Below are positions 44,299-52,822 of a stretch of 61,026 bases of DNA, piece by piece (position 1 is the first letter of the stretch; each line of letters begins with the position of its first letter). This stretch comes from Acidobacteriota bacterium (GTDB lineage Bacteria; Acidobacteriota; Terriglobia; Terriglobales; Acidobacteriaceae). The notes beneath the pieces are model-generated. The model was given only the letters and a program-made list of their open reading frames with translations. It did no database searches and was not told where the DNA came from. The translations under genes and the position numbers were made by a program. The stretch is taken from the NCBI GenBank assembly GCA_003225555.1, contig QIAM01000055.1, positions 1 through 61,026 on the forward strand. The letters run 5' to 3'.

Positions 44299-45786
44299 TT
44301 ACGGTTTCGTGAAGGTAATTGCAATTCCTACCCCCTTCGTATAGGACTTCGTAACTTGAACACTGCTTATGTCCGACGGGACCAACTCGCCCACCTTAAA
44401 TCCTCCGGCTAGGTTTGATTCGGTTCCGATATGAAGCCCAGCCGTGAGAAACATAGTGCGAAAGAACGACAGACTTCCACCCATCAAGAACTCGGCCGAA
44501 GATCCACCGGAGTTTTGCCCTTGAATATTTCCCGATGCTCCAGCGCTAGCGTGAAACGCGAAACGATGATCCATAGACTCCCAGAGGCGGACGTGAACAA
44601 GGGCTACCGGGAGCGGATGGATGGTGGAGTCTGACGTTAATCCGAATTTGTTTACGGAGGTATTGTTTGCTCCGCCAGCACTCTTAATGATGGCAAACTC
44701 GCGGGCAGGAATGGTACTAAACTCGATCCCCGCGGAGACAGCAAACGGGCTTGCGCACGTGAGGCTGAAAAAGTTCTGGTCCTGGTGGGCACTGGGAGTA
44801 TTGAAGTTTCCTGACAGCGTTAAAGACTCGTCATAGAGCGTGATCGAAGCTGCAGTTGAACTTGATTGGTTGAATATGTTGTTACAGTTCAGTTGCGTCG
44901 AATCGATAAAAAATTCGGTTAAATCCAGCTGAAGGAGCTCGGCTTCGGTAGTGTCCGTTCGTAAGCCAAGCTCCTGAAGGCGGCTGTCCCAGAACTTAAG
45001 AATTGCTATGTTCTTGGTTAGGTCGGTCTCGTCCGGACTACCGCATTTATATCGGTTTGCCAAACTTAGGGCCCTGTCAACGTTGTCCTTGTTAGCGCCA
45101 GTATAAAAGGTGGTGTCCGATTGATAGCTCTGCAATGTTGCAAGAATGCTTCCTGGAACTGGACTTCCCGGAGTGGCCGGGCAAACGCCAGAAATAAGAT
45201 CAGTGGGAAGCGATTGGAATTGCAATGTTTGGGAGAGCTTCAACGCCGGTACCAGAGACTTGTATTTGTCCTTTAGGGCTCCCTGAGCGAAGGTCTTTCC
45301 TGGTCCAATGTTGCCGTCGAGGAAACTAACCAATCCTGAGACATTTTTGACGCCATCCGCAACCGTCCCAGCACTCTTGTCGAGTTGGGTAAGCGATGGC
45401 AAGATTGTGCTTGTCAGCAAGTCCGTGCTGGTTACTGCGCCAGGCTGCGCCGTAGGCGCGGAACCCGTGAGGAGCACGCCGCTAAGGTCAACCCCTTTGC
45501 TGTAGGTTGTTTGAAAATTGACCGACAGGTTGAATCGCAGGCGGTTGTAATGGACCTGTACACAAACCGGCCCCTCCGTGCTGCGTCCTGTGTTCGTCAC
45601 ATCACCGTTTGGGTTAATGTAGAAGTCTTGAACCGGCGTGCCTGGGGAACAAGCTGTGTTTGACGTAGCCGATTTTCCGAACAGAGGTGAAGGTAGAAGA
45701 ACTCCAATCAGCAATGCCAGCAAACAAGCGCTGCAAGAAGCTTGCCTTCGACCTCTGCGGGTAATGCCTACGTCTTCCCAAGTCAT
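44299..45786 (-). CDS. Secreted protein, possible outer-membrane beta-barrel, unknown family
   Basis: A 495-residue protein with a signal peptide (basic RRGRRQ, then LLALLIGVLLPSPLFG, about 10-37). Strand-rich stretches (VCVQVHYNRLRFNLSVNFQT near 74-93) and an ending of alternating residues (VTKSYTKGVGIAITFTKP) look like an outer-membrane barrel. The middle (about 125-290) is helical and Leu/Ser/Thr-rich with isolated Cys pairs (CPATPG, YKCGSPDE, LNCNN). No family recognised. Base use is poorer in GC than that of flanking housekeeping genes. It precedes the peptidase gene by only 13 bases and is probably co-transcribed with it. Confidence 0.7.
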   Translation of the reverse strand: MTWEDVGITRRGRRQASCSACLLALLIGVLLPSPLFGKSATSNTACSPGTPVQDFYINPNGDVTNTGRSTEGPVCVQVHYNRLRFNLSVNFQTTYSKGVDLSGVLLTGSAPTAQPGAVTSTDLLTSTILPSLTQLDKSAGTVADGVKNVSGLVSFLDGNIGPGKTFAQGALKDKYKSLVPALKLSQTLQFQSLPTDLISGVCPATPGSPVPGSILATLQSYQSDTTFYTGANKDNVDRALSLANRYKCGSPDETDLTKNIAILKFWDSRLQELGLRTDTTEAELLQLDLTEFFIDSTQLNCNNIFNQSSSTAASITLYDESLTLSGNFNTPSAHQDQNFFSLTCASPFAVSAGIEFSTIPAREFAIIKSAGGANNTSVNKFGLTSDSTIHPLPVALVHVRLWESMDHRFAFHASAGASGNIQGQNSGGSSAEFLMGGSLSFFRTMFLTAGLHIGTESNLAGGFKVGELVPSDISSVQVTKSYTKGVGIAITFTKP

Positions 45787-45914
45787 ATGGTTTCTCCGAA
45801 TTTTGAGCTGAAACCGTGTCGACCGAAACGTGTTGCCGGTTAAACCCTTGCATCTTTCCGACCGCCTTCACGCCGGGCGCCCCCTTTTTCTGAGGCCAAA
45901 GTTCTTGTCGGACG

Positions 45915-46304
45915 CTACGTACCCTTCCTCTTGTCCGTCATCAGCTGTTTCTGTGTATTCACTGCACGAACGATGTCTAACGCGCTATTCCAAAAACCAG
46001 AGCCTCCGCTGGCCATAGCACCGAATACTAGGTACCACCCAAACGAAATCTGACCGGCATCCGAGATGCTCAGTTGCTTGGCGAGCGGCTCACGCACCAG
46101 GTAGCTCACCAGTGTGCCTGCGACGATTGTGACAATCTGGACGGATGCTTTGCGAAACTCCTCTGTGGTCCCAGTTTTGTCGACCGCAAACCAGCGGGAT
46201 AGACCCGGAAAGCCTTTGATAATCTCAGTAATCCGCTCCCTTGCCGTGGCAACACTTAGGGCGGCAAAGAACCCTAGCAGGCTCGTGATACTGATATTGC
46301 CCAT
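45915..46304 (-). CDS. Small integral membrane protein, first gene of the cluster
   Basis: A 129-residue protein with an N-terminal helix (ITSLLGFFAALSVATA, about 6-21), a cytoplasmic-type segment (RERITEIIKGFPGLSRWF), a second helix (VQIVTIVAGTLVSYLV) and a third (WYLVFGAMASGGSGFWNSAL). The last GSGFW-N/D motif resembles small membrane proteins that I associate with holin-like or transport-accessory roles, but no family is certain. GGAGGAG at 46308-46314 sets ATG 46304. The 128-base gap to the next gene and the common strand suggest an operon with the secreted protein and the peptidase. Confidence 0.7.
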   Translation of the reverse strand: MGNISITSLLGFFAALSVATARERITEIIKGFPGLSRWFAVDKTGTTEEFRKASVQIVTIVAGTLVSYLVREPLAKQLSISDAGQISFGWYLVFGAMASGGSGFWNSALDIVRAVNTQKQLMTDKRKGT

Positions 46305-46729
46305 ATACTCCTCCCGAAAAAGTCTGACTGACCTCAACGACACCACAACATACGGACAGTCCAGGAGCACAGTCGCGGAATTTACGCAACGAGCAGATGT
46401 AAGCGCAGTTCCTACCCTGCGCCACAAAAAACCGATGGACGCGAGCTTGGGGGGAGGATTCGCGCTTGATGGGGTGCAAAGGTAAACTAGAAATTAGAAC
46501 TCACAAAAATAGAAATCAAATCCGTTACGAATTCGGGAATTCCGTTTGGATTTGTGGGTATTTTGGAGGTGTCGGGGTTTCCTCAGCTCACCTGCAATGG
46601 CACGATCGGCTCCAGACGGATGCCTGAAATAGCCGTCTTTATTGGTCTATCGGATTGTTACGAAAACGTAACGTGACGATGGCCCGTCGAAATGCTCGAT
46701 TCTTTGCTCTGAGTACGGTCGAACCGCTC
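46305..46729. other. Intergenic region upstream of the peptidase cluster
   Basis: About 425 AT-richer bases. GTTACG and CGTAAC form a small hairpin with an AAAA loop at 46657-46672, 58 bases beyond the acyl-CoA dehydrogenase stop, possibly its weak terminator. The cluster promoter should lie at about 46320-46520 on the minus strand. No gene seen. Confidence 0.4.
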
Positions 46730-47911
46730 CTAGAACGCGTCGATCCCCGTAACGCTTTGCCCGATAATCAGCGAGTGCACGTCGTGCGTGCCTTCGTAGG
46801 TCTTCACCGACTCCAGGTTCAGCATGTGGCGCATGATGGGGTAGTCGTCGGCGACGCCGTTGGCTCCGAGGATGTCGCGGGAGAGGCGGGCGCACTCTAG
46901 CGCCATCCAGACGTTGTTGCGCTTCGCCATCGAGATGTGCTGGTGCTCGGCTTTGCCGGCGTCTTTCAGGCGGCCGACCTGCAGCACCAGCAGTTGGGCT
47001 TTGGTGATTTCGCTGATCATCCAGGTTAGCTTGTCTTGTACTAGCTGGTGAGAGGCGATGGGCTGGTCGCGCCACTGCTTGCGCACGAGCGAGTATTGCA
47101 GGGCGGTGTCGTAGCATGACATCGCGGCGCCTACCGCGCCCCACGCGATGCCGTAGCGGGCCTGATTCAGGCACATCAGCGGAGACTTCAGGCCTCCGGT
47201 CTTTGGGAGCAGATTGGATTCCGGGATATGCACGTCTTGCAGCGATAAGCCCGACGTGACGGAGGCGCGCAGGGACCACTTGCCGTGAATATCGTCGGCT
47301 TTGAAGCCGGGACGGTCGGTCTCGACCAGGAAGCCGCGAATGAGGTCGTCTTCGTTTTCGACTTTGGCCCAGATCACGGCAACGTCGGCGATGGTGCCGG
47401 AGGTGATCCACATTTTCTCGCCGTTGAGCACGTACTCTTTGCCGACTTTTCTTGCGCGGGTGCGCATGCCTCCGGGGTTGGAGCCGAAGTCTGGCTCCGT
47501 GAGGCCGAAGCAGCCGAGTTTTTCGCCCTTCTGCATGGCGGGCAGCCATTTTTCTTTCTGTTTGTCGCTGCCGAATTCGTAGATGGGATACATCACGAGT
47601 CCGGACTGCACGCTGACGAAGCTGCGTACGCCGGAGTCTCCGCGCTCGAGTTCCTGTGTCATGAGTCCGTACTCGACGTTGCCCATGCCGGCGCAGCCAT
47701 AGCCTTTGAGCGAGGCGCCGAAAAATCCGAGGTCGGCCATGGGCTTGACCAGTTCGCGGGGGAAGCGTCCGGCGCGGTTGCATTCTTCGATGATCGGGAT
47801 CAGATTGTCTTCGATGAACTGGCGCGTGGTGTCGCGGACCAGGCGCTCTTCGTCGGTGAGCAGGGAATCGTACTGGATGAAATCGACGCCGCGGAATTTG
47901 ATGGCAGGCAT
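46730..47911 (-). CDS. Acyl-CoA dehydrogenase, glutaryl-CoA dehydrogenase-like
   Basis: A 393-residue flavoenzyme. FAD/substrate motifs are FGLTEPDFGSNPGGM near 138-152 and WITSGTIADVAVIW near 168-181. The catalytic base corresponds to the Glu in VKTYEGTHDVH near 374-384, the place used by glutaryl-CoA dehydrogenase and its relatives. Overall sequence (MAKRNNVWMALECARLSRD) also points to that subgroup, which acts in lysine/tryptophan or other short-chain acyl-CoA breakdown. It is cytoplasmic and passes electrons to ETF. The long in-frame leader up to 48046 is unlikely: GGAGG at 47918-47922 is 6 bases before ATG 47911. Confidence 0.92.
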   Translation of the reverse strand: MPAIKFRGVDFIQYDSLLTDEERLVRDTTRQFIEDNLIPIIEECNRAGRFPRELVKPMADLGFFGASLKGYGCAGMGNVEYGLMTQELERGDSGVRSFVSVQSGLVMYPIYEFGSDKQKEKWLPAMQKGEKLGCFGLTEPDFGSNPGGMRTRARKVGKEYVLNGEKMWITSGTIADVAVIWAKVENEDDLIRGFLVETDRPGFKADDIHGKWSLRASVTSGLSLQDVHIPESNLLPKTGGLKSPLMCLNQARYGIAWGAVGAAMSCYDTALQYSLVRKQWRDQPIASHQLVQDKLTWMISEITKAQLLVLQVGRLKDAGKAEHQHISMAKRNNVWMALECARLSRDILGANGVADDYPIMRHMLNLESVKTYEGTHDVHSLIIGQSVTGIDAF

Positions 47912-48128
47912 GATGAACCTCCGATGAAGTGACGCTACGTATGAGGTTTGCCGCCCGCAGAAACGGGGCGCGTGCAGGAAGGCAAACATATGACGGTAGC
48001 AGGGCGGGGGAGAGCGGTCAAACTCCCAAGTCGAGGCACAACCCATGTCTTCAGCTTACTTGAGGCCGCCTAAGTGCATCCATCGAGACCCTCACGTTCG
48101 TCATGCGACTGTTTCCTTGCTGGCTTGG

Positions 48129-48807
48129 CTACCGCGCGAGGTTGAATGGTCCTGAGCAGCGGAGGCGGACGCATGCAGCCGCTCCGCCGACTTTCAAAAG
48201 ACCAGTCAGCAAGATGTCTTCCACCTTGGGGGGCGGCTTCGACTCGCCCCTTTCGGTGGCCTGTTGCGATACTGGCGAAAATAACTGACCGAATGGAGAG
48301 TTCGTCTGCATCACGAATCTAGCAACCGAAATGGTGACGTAAAAGAACAGAACACCCCAGGACTAGGAATTTTGCTGCCTGAAACCAGCCTTGACGCCAA
48401 TTGAAACGTAGATAAGAAAGCTTTAGGTGAAGTAGCCAACGCTTCCAGAGAGGCAGAGTTGAGGCTAGTTTTTGTGTGAAATCAAGAGCGAATGCGGCCC
48501 AGAGTTCATCCTCCTTGTCGTGCCGCCACGCGTTAAACCAGACCGTCTTACCACCCTTCGCCCGGATACGATCTTCGAGTTGAAGCATGAAAGAAGACTT
48601 GCCGCTTCCCCAGGCGCCTTCTACTGAAAGAGTCAGTGGTGGGTGGGTTTCGGAATGGGTAAGGAATACGGCCACGGCCTCAACGTTTGGTTTGAAGCCG
48701 AGTGTATCCTCCCGGGTGGGTTGGTCGCTGACGCTGTTGGGGCTGACGCTAGCTGAGCTTTCACTTGCACTGGACGTTTTGGTATCGTCGTCAGGAGGAG
48801 CCGCCAT
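48129..48807 (-). pseudogene. KAP-family P-loop NTPase remnant, frameshifted and truncated
   Basis: Residues 1-150 read as a KAP NTPase start: an acidic leader, TLGFKPNVEAVAVFL, Walker A GAWGSGKSSF near 64-73 and VWFNAWRHDKEDELWAA near 88-104. The frame then breaks in a G4 run near 48354. Removing one G restores FLVLGVLFFYVTISVARFV, a transmembrane helix typical of KAP proteins, and continues to TAG at 48129. The whole is about 225 codons, far short of the 500 or more usual. KAP proteins are membrane-linked NTPases, some tied to phage exclusion. Decayed; probably laterally acquired. Confidence 0.7.
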
Positions 48808-49113
48808 CTATGAAATCTCCAATTGTGCGGCGGATCATATAGCAGAAATCGGTGTGGCAAAAAGGAGTTTTGTGAAATTACGGGTTTTGGAACAACTGAG
48901 GCTGACGCAGCGCTGTGATCTGGACTGCCCCGAGACAGGTGGTACAAGCGTACTGTAAAATCAAAACGACGGAAGAGAATCGCTACGCAGCCAGACGGTC
49001 TTCCCGATCAGGTTTCGGATTCGTCCCATCCACAATCAGCCGCATGAGTATTGTTGCGGATCGCGCTGCGTGCACATTGAAGAGATCATTTCACAGAGAT
49101 CAGGAGAGAAATC
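48808..49113. other. Intergenic region, nothing recognised
   Basis: About 306 bases between divergent genes. No gene, repeat or terminator stands out. Confidence 0.4.
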
Positions 49114-49296
49114 ATGCCAGCGAAGATTGCAAAGACGGCCGACCGCAAGAAGGTCATGGACACGACCAAGAGCACGGATTGTCCGAAGTGTGGCAAGACG
49201 ACGCGAATTGTGAAGCGGGTGAAGGACCGCGAGCGGGGCGTCCCGGGCGGGATTTATATCTCGTGCTCGGCTTGTGATTTTTTCGAGAAGCTGTAG
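49114..49296 (+). CDS. Small zinc-ribbon protein
   Basis: A 60-residue protein with a CPKCGK and CSACDF pair about 30 residues apart, forming one zinc ribbon. The N-terminus is Lys-rich (KIAKTADRKKVM). It ends after DFFEKL. AGGAGAG, 9 bases before ATG 49114, is a good ribosome site. Function unknown; such ribbons bind nucleic acid or protein partners. It stands alone, facing the toxin-antitoxin pair. Confidence 0.7.
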   Translation: MPAKIAKTADRKKVMDTTKSTDCPKCGKTTRIVKRVKDRERGVPGGIYISCSACDFFEKL

Positions 49297-49394
49297 GGAA
49301 CAGTTTCTGGTTTCTAGTTTCCCGTGGCCGGAGCGAGCAGGCGTCTGCTTCGCTCTGGCTCTTGTTTTTTGGGGACAAGCGAGGGTCAAGATCC

Positions 49395-49718
49395 TCAGTC
49401 GACTCCGACGGCGATCCTCAGCGCGCGATCTAGTTCGGACAGCTTACAGGAGGACAGCGTTCCCACGAACTGTGTCAGGTCTGTTTTCGGCAGGCTTCTC
49501 AGGTTGTCGCACATGATCCAACTGTCGTGTTTCAGTCCCTCGTCTACTCCGACTGCGACTTGGGTCGAGATTCCCTCGCCGTGGGTAAACACTGGAGCGC
49601 AGAGGACAGTTGAGTAGCTGGAGTCAATCAGTGCCTGTCGGCTGACGACAACACAAACACGATGCCGTCTCGGGTCACCTTCCGGCTTGTGGGCACGATA
49701 AATATCTCCCCGCTTCAT
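49395..49718 (-). CDS. PemK/MazF-family toxin
   Basis: A 107-residue endoribonuclease-type toxin. Family features: start MKRGDIYRAHKPEGDPRRHR with the RxxGRP-like loop replaced by DPRRHRV, VVVSRQALIDSSYSTVLCAP near 23-42, the VDEGLKHDSWIMCDNLRS strand-loop near 58-75 and LSELDRALRIA at the C-terminus. MazF-like toxins cut mRNA at short motifs when the antitoxin is lost. The start is drawn at ATG 49718, the family norm; a GTG at 49739, overlapping the antitoxin stop by one base, is also possible. Antitoxin and toxin are clearly one operon. Confidence 0.88.
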   Translation of the reverse strand: MKRGDIYRAHKPEGDPRRHRVCVVVSRQALIDSSYSTVLCAPVFTHGEGISTQVAVGVDEGLKHDSWIMCDNLRSLPKTDLTQFVGTLSSCKLSELDRALRIAVGVD

Positions 49719-49738
49719 TTTTGGCTGCCGAACATTCA

Positions 49739-49975
49739 CTACCAGTCTTCCGGAGCCTGGTATTCCAGTCCGTCTTCCGCGTCGCGATTTAGCTTTTCCG
49801 CGTGCCGATTGATGATTTCGATATCGCGTGCGTCCCGCTGAGCCCGAGCCCGGTCCCGTAAGTACTGAAGCAAGACCGCCTCGATGAAGGCGGAGCGTGA
49901 TTGCCGGGAGCCGGCAATGCGGTCGATGCCGGTCAGCACTTCGCGGGACAGTGTGATAGATGTCTTCTCTTTCAT
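49739..49975 (-). CDS. Antitoxin with ribbon-helix-helix domain
   Basis: A 78-residue partner of the toxin gene. The N-terminus (KTSITLSREVLTGIDRIAG) is a ribbon-helix-helix fold that binds the operon promoter, and the C-terminus (DIEIINRHAEKLNRDAEDG) is the acidic, unstructured toxin-binding tail of such proteins. Its TAG stop (49741-49739) overlaps a possible GTG start of the toxin. The TATCTTGGTAG stretch before the start, at about 49978-49990, may include the operator, but no clear palindrome was seen. It is cytoplasmic. Confidence 0.87.
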   Translation of the reverse strand: MKEKTSITLSREVLTGIDRIAGSRQSRSAFIEAVLLQYLRDRARAQRDARDIEIINRHAEKLNRDAEDGLEYQAPEDW

Positions 49976-50185
49976 ACTACCAAGATACTACCACATCCGA
50001 TTCCCAGGTGAGACACTTTTAGCGGAAAGACAGTTACCGAGCAAAACTCAGTTGAGGTACGTCTGGGTCCATAAGCCGTGACAAAAGAGAAAGGTTTTAT
50101 CGCAGTAGTGAAAGCGCCCGCCACCTAAAATGCTGAAGCGCTGCACACAAAGATTAAGTGCAATAGGAACCAGCATCCTGCGAGA

Positions 50186-50923
50186 CTACAGGCTGATCTG
50201 TCCCAGAATAGCTCTTGCCTCTGCGGCAGGATCCGGTGCTTCGGTGATGGGGCGGCCTACGACGATATAGCTGGCGCCGGAGGCGATGGCTTCGGTGGGA
50301 GTGACCACGCGAACTTGATCTCCGTGCCCGGTGCCAGCGGGACGAACACCCGGAGTTACGATGATGAATTTGTCTCCGAGTTCGCTGCGGAGCGTGGAGG
50401 CTTCGCGGGCGGAGGCGACTACGCCGTGACAGCCGTGGGCCAGAGCGATCGTGCTCAGGCGGATCACACTATCGACCACCGTGCCACGTACGCCGATGTT
50501 TTCCAGGTCATGTTCGTCCATGCTGGTGAGCACAGTGACGGCCAGCACCATCAATCCCGCTTGAGTGCGGGCGGCGTCGGTGGCGGCTTGCAGCATCTTT
50601 CCGCCGCCGCAGGCGTGGACAGTTAGCATGCTGACGCCGAACTGGGCGGCTTCGCGCACGGCGCCGGCTACGGTGTTGGGAATGTCGTGATACTTCAAGT
50701 CGAGAAACACGCGGCGGCCGGAGGCAATCAGGTCGCGCACGACCTGCGGTCCCTCGGTGGTGTAGAGTTGCATGCCGACTTTGTAGGTGAGGGCGGAGTC
50801 TCCGAGGGTAACTACGATCTTCTGAGCTGCGGCGGCTGTGGAAACATCCAATGCGACGATGAGCCGCTGGCGCGGATCAGTAATGCCACCGAGTGGGATG
50901 CGGTCGGACAAAGTCGCAGGCAT
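50186..50923 (-). CDS. pyrF: Orotidine 5'-phosphate decarboxylase
   Basis: A 245-residue enzyme of the type I bacterial PyrF class, making UMP in the last step of pyrimidine synthesis. The Asp-Lys-x-x-Asp catalytic motif appears as FLDLKYHDIPNT near 73-84. LIVALDVS near 21-28 binds the nucleotide, LTVHACGG near 100-107 and VTPGVRPAG near 190-198 follow, and SYIVVGRPITEA near 220-231 holds the phosphate. It is cytoplasmic. It precedes the rlpA-type gene in map order and lies downstream of it in the same direction with a 40-base gap, so the two could be co-transcribed. Confidence 0.95.
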   Translation of the reverse strand: MPATLSDRIPLGGITDPRQRLIVALDVSTAAAAQKIVVTLGDSALTYKVGMQLYTTEGPQVVRDLIASGRRVFLDLKYHDIPNTVAGAVREAAQFGVSMLTVHACGGGKMLQAATDAARTQAGLMVLAVTVLTSMDEHDLENIGVRGTVVDSVIRLSTIALAHGCHGVVASAREASTLRSELGDKFIIVTPGVRPAGTGHGDQVRVVTPTEAIASGASYIVVGRPITEAPDPAAEARAILGQISL

Positions 50924-50963
50924 CCCACTCAGTGTAAGGTTTTCGAGGGAGTTTCGCTAGCGC

Positions 50964-51467
50964 TTAACGGACTTCTACGATCGAGCGGTTATAAGCGACG
51001 GTCTCGTAGGTCGGCTTTTGACGGGGCGGCTTCACAACGTCCAGGCGAACACGTTGAAGTCCCTGCTTGTCGTAGCCTAGCACCGCGGCGGCGCCGTAGG
51101 ACAGATCGATAATCCGTCCGGGGATAATCGGCCCTCGGTCGTTAACCCGGACTACCACGGCCCGGCCATTCCGCAGGTTGGTCACCCTAACGTAGCTTCC
51201 CAAAGGAAGCGTTAAGTGCGCGGCGGTCATGTCGTACATGTCATAAGGCTCGCCGCTGGCCGTCGGTTTGCCTTCAAAATACTCGCCATACCAAGAGGCT
51301 GTCCCGATTTGATAAGGTTGGGCCTTCCCGGGCTTCTGGGCCTGCGGCTTGTTTTTTGCTGACTTACTTGGAGCTGGTGTCGCCTCCGAGTTGTTCGGGG
51401 CCTGAGCCGCTCCCAGACTGGCGACTAAAAAGGCAATCGCCATCCCTTGAGCTAAACGTCTTCGCAT
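50964..51467 (-). CDS. rlpA: RlpA-like septal-ring protein
   Basis: A 167-residue protein with a signal peptide (about 1-21, MAIAFLVASLGAAQA core), a Lys/Pro/Gln-rich linker (30-50) and a double-psi beta-barrel domain (52-140) with IGTASWYGEYFEGKPTASGE and VVVRVNDRGPIIPGRIIDLS. RlpA proteins are outer-membrane or periplasmic lytic transglycosylase-like proteins acting at the septum; the catalytic Glu and Asp of active members align with GEYFEGKPTASGE and VNDRGP. No SPOR domain is present and no lipobox is clear. It lies upstream of pyrF on the same strand. Confidence 0.88.
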   Translation of the reverse strand: MRRRLAQGMAIAFLVASLGAAQAPNNSEATPAPSKSAKNKPQAQKPGKAQPYQIGTASWYGEYFEGKPTASGEPYDMYDMTAAHLTLPLGSYVRVTNLRNGRAVVVRVNDRGPIIPGRIIDLSYGAAAVLGYDKQGLQRVRLDVVKPPRQKPTYETVAYNRSIVEVR

Positions 51468-51897
51468 TCAGTTCTCCTCACATCCTCAAAAGTGTCCTAG
51501 CTAGGCAATTGCTTGACTTGGTTCTCGAATGCTAGCGGCGTGCCAAACTCCCGTCAATCGGAAATCGAAAGGGAATGTATGACCTCCCAGTTATGGATGT
51601 CTTACGTAACCTGTTGGAAATTTAGGCAGATGGAGGCAAGGGTATTTAGAACAGCTAGTTTACCTGTTTACTCTATAGTAAATAGCCCATTGGAGAGCGG
51701 AAGGTATAATTTACAAGTCTAATGGAATCAGTCGGTTGCAAATACGTTCTCGACAAGCCTTGTGGAATCATGTATTTACAGGGGAGGCCTAGGGAAGGGT
51801 GCCAAAGATTTTTTTCATGACCCGGACCGTGCAGGGTTGAGGCGAATGAATCCCAAGCAATAGTCAGGCGGTAGATGGGAAGATTTGGGAGAATCAA
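51468..51897. other. Intergenic region between rlpA and thiD
   Basis: 430 AT-richer bases. I searched for a THI-box (TPP) riboswitch before thiD and saw none of its conserved blocks. A TATAAT at about 51707-51712 and a TTTACTCTATAGTAAA-like palindrome at about 51668-51685 are the likely promoter/operator elements. Confidence 0.4.
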
Positions 51898-52767
51898 GTG
51901 GTGGCTGAGAAACCGCCGGTGGTGCTGACGATTGCCGGTTTTGACCCCTCTTCGGGAGCAGGGGTGACGGCGGATATAAAGACGATCGCAGCCCATGGCT
52001 GCTATGGGGTGGCCTGCATTACGGGTTTGACGGTGCAGTCGACGAGTGGTGTCCGGAGGGTGGAGCCGTCCGATCCAAGCCTGGTGGCTGAGACTCTGGA
52101 GGAGTTGAGTGCCGATGTCGAGATCGCGGCCGTCCACATTGGTATGCTTGCCTCGGCAAGAGTGGCACGAGCGGTAGCCGAATTTCTGGGGCGCCGAGGC
52201 AAGAAGGGACGGGCGACCAATATCGTGCTGGATCCAGTTCTGAGGTCGTCATCGGGAGCAGAACTGCTGGATGTCCCGGGCGTGAAGCTTCTGGTTGAGA
52301 AACTGATCCCGCTGGCGGATGTGGTGACGCCAAACGTTGATGAAGCTGCCGCGATTACGGGCCTGCCCGTTACCAGCCTGGAGGACATGAAGCTGGCCGC
52401 AGCGAAACTGCATGACATGGGAGCTCCTGCCGTGGTCATTACCGGTGGCCATCTGGACAAGGCGATCGATCTTTTGAGCTTTACCAGCAAGCGTGGAATC
52501 CAGCAGGAAGTGTTCAAGGCGGAGCGACAGCGTTCGAACTCCACGCATGGAACCGGCTGTGCGTTTGCCACTGCTATGGCGTGTCACCTGGCGCTGCACC
52601 GGGGCTTGGCCGAGGCGGCGCTTCTCGCGAAGACTTACGTAACGGCCGCCATTTCCTACGGTCATGGTTTAGGCCGAGGCCCCGGGCCCGTGCATCATCT
52701 TTATCGTATGGGCCAGCAGCGTATGAGCCAGCAGCGTCGAGGGACTGGGTCGGGTAGCGAATCGTAG
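51898..52767 (+). CDS. thiD: Hydroxymethylpyrimidine/phosphomethylpyrimidine kinase
   Basis: A 289-residue ribokinase-fold enzyme that phosphorylates HMP and HMP-P for thiamin synthesis. Motifs: TIAGFDPSSGAGVTADIKT near 11-28, an internal VHIGMLASARVARAV region near 80, TPNVDEAAAITG near 140-151 and STHGTGCAFATAMA near 216-229 with the anion hole and catalytic region. It starts with tandem GTG codons (51898 and 51901) 5-8 bases after GGGAGAATC. The 3' end runs into repeated MGQQRMSQQR residues, possibly a small duplicated tail. No other thi genes are in the window. Confidence 0.93.
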   Translation: MVAEKPPVVLTIAGFDPSSGAGVTADIKTIAAHGCYGVACITGLTVQSTSGVRRVEPSDPSLVAETLEELSADVEIAAVHIGMLASARVARAVAEFLGRRGKKGRATNIVLDPVLRSSSGAELLDVPGVKLLVEKLIPLADVVTPNVDEAAAITGLPVTSLEDMKLAAAKLHDMGAPAVVITGGHLDKAIDLLSFTSKRGIQQEVFKAERQRSNSTHGTGCAFATAMACHLALHRGLAEAALLAKTYVTAAISYGHGLGRGPGPVHHLYRMGQQRMSQQRRGTGSGSES

Positions 52768-52822
52768 AACGTTGCGTCGGTGGCGAAGCTGGCCCGAGGT
52801 TTGGCTGGCGGGAAGAACCGGT

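Noticed and set aside
46647..47783. Long Arg-rich minus-strand frame of 378 codons
   Set aside because: It overlaps the acyl-CoA dehydrogenase gene in another frame. Its sequence is dominated by Arg, Pro and His, as expected of an out-of-frame reading of GC-rich coding DNA.
48103..48288. Plus-strand frame opposite the KAP remnant
   Set aside because: It is a short shadow frame without motifs. The minus-strand reading gives a membrane helix and fits the family.
51468..51897. TPP riboswitch ahead of thiD
   Set aside because: No conserved THI-box blocks such as CTGAGA were found by eye.
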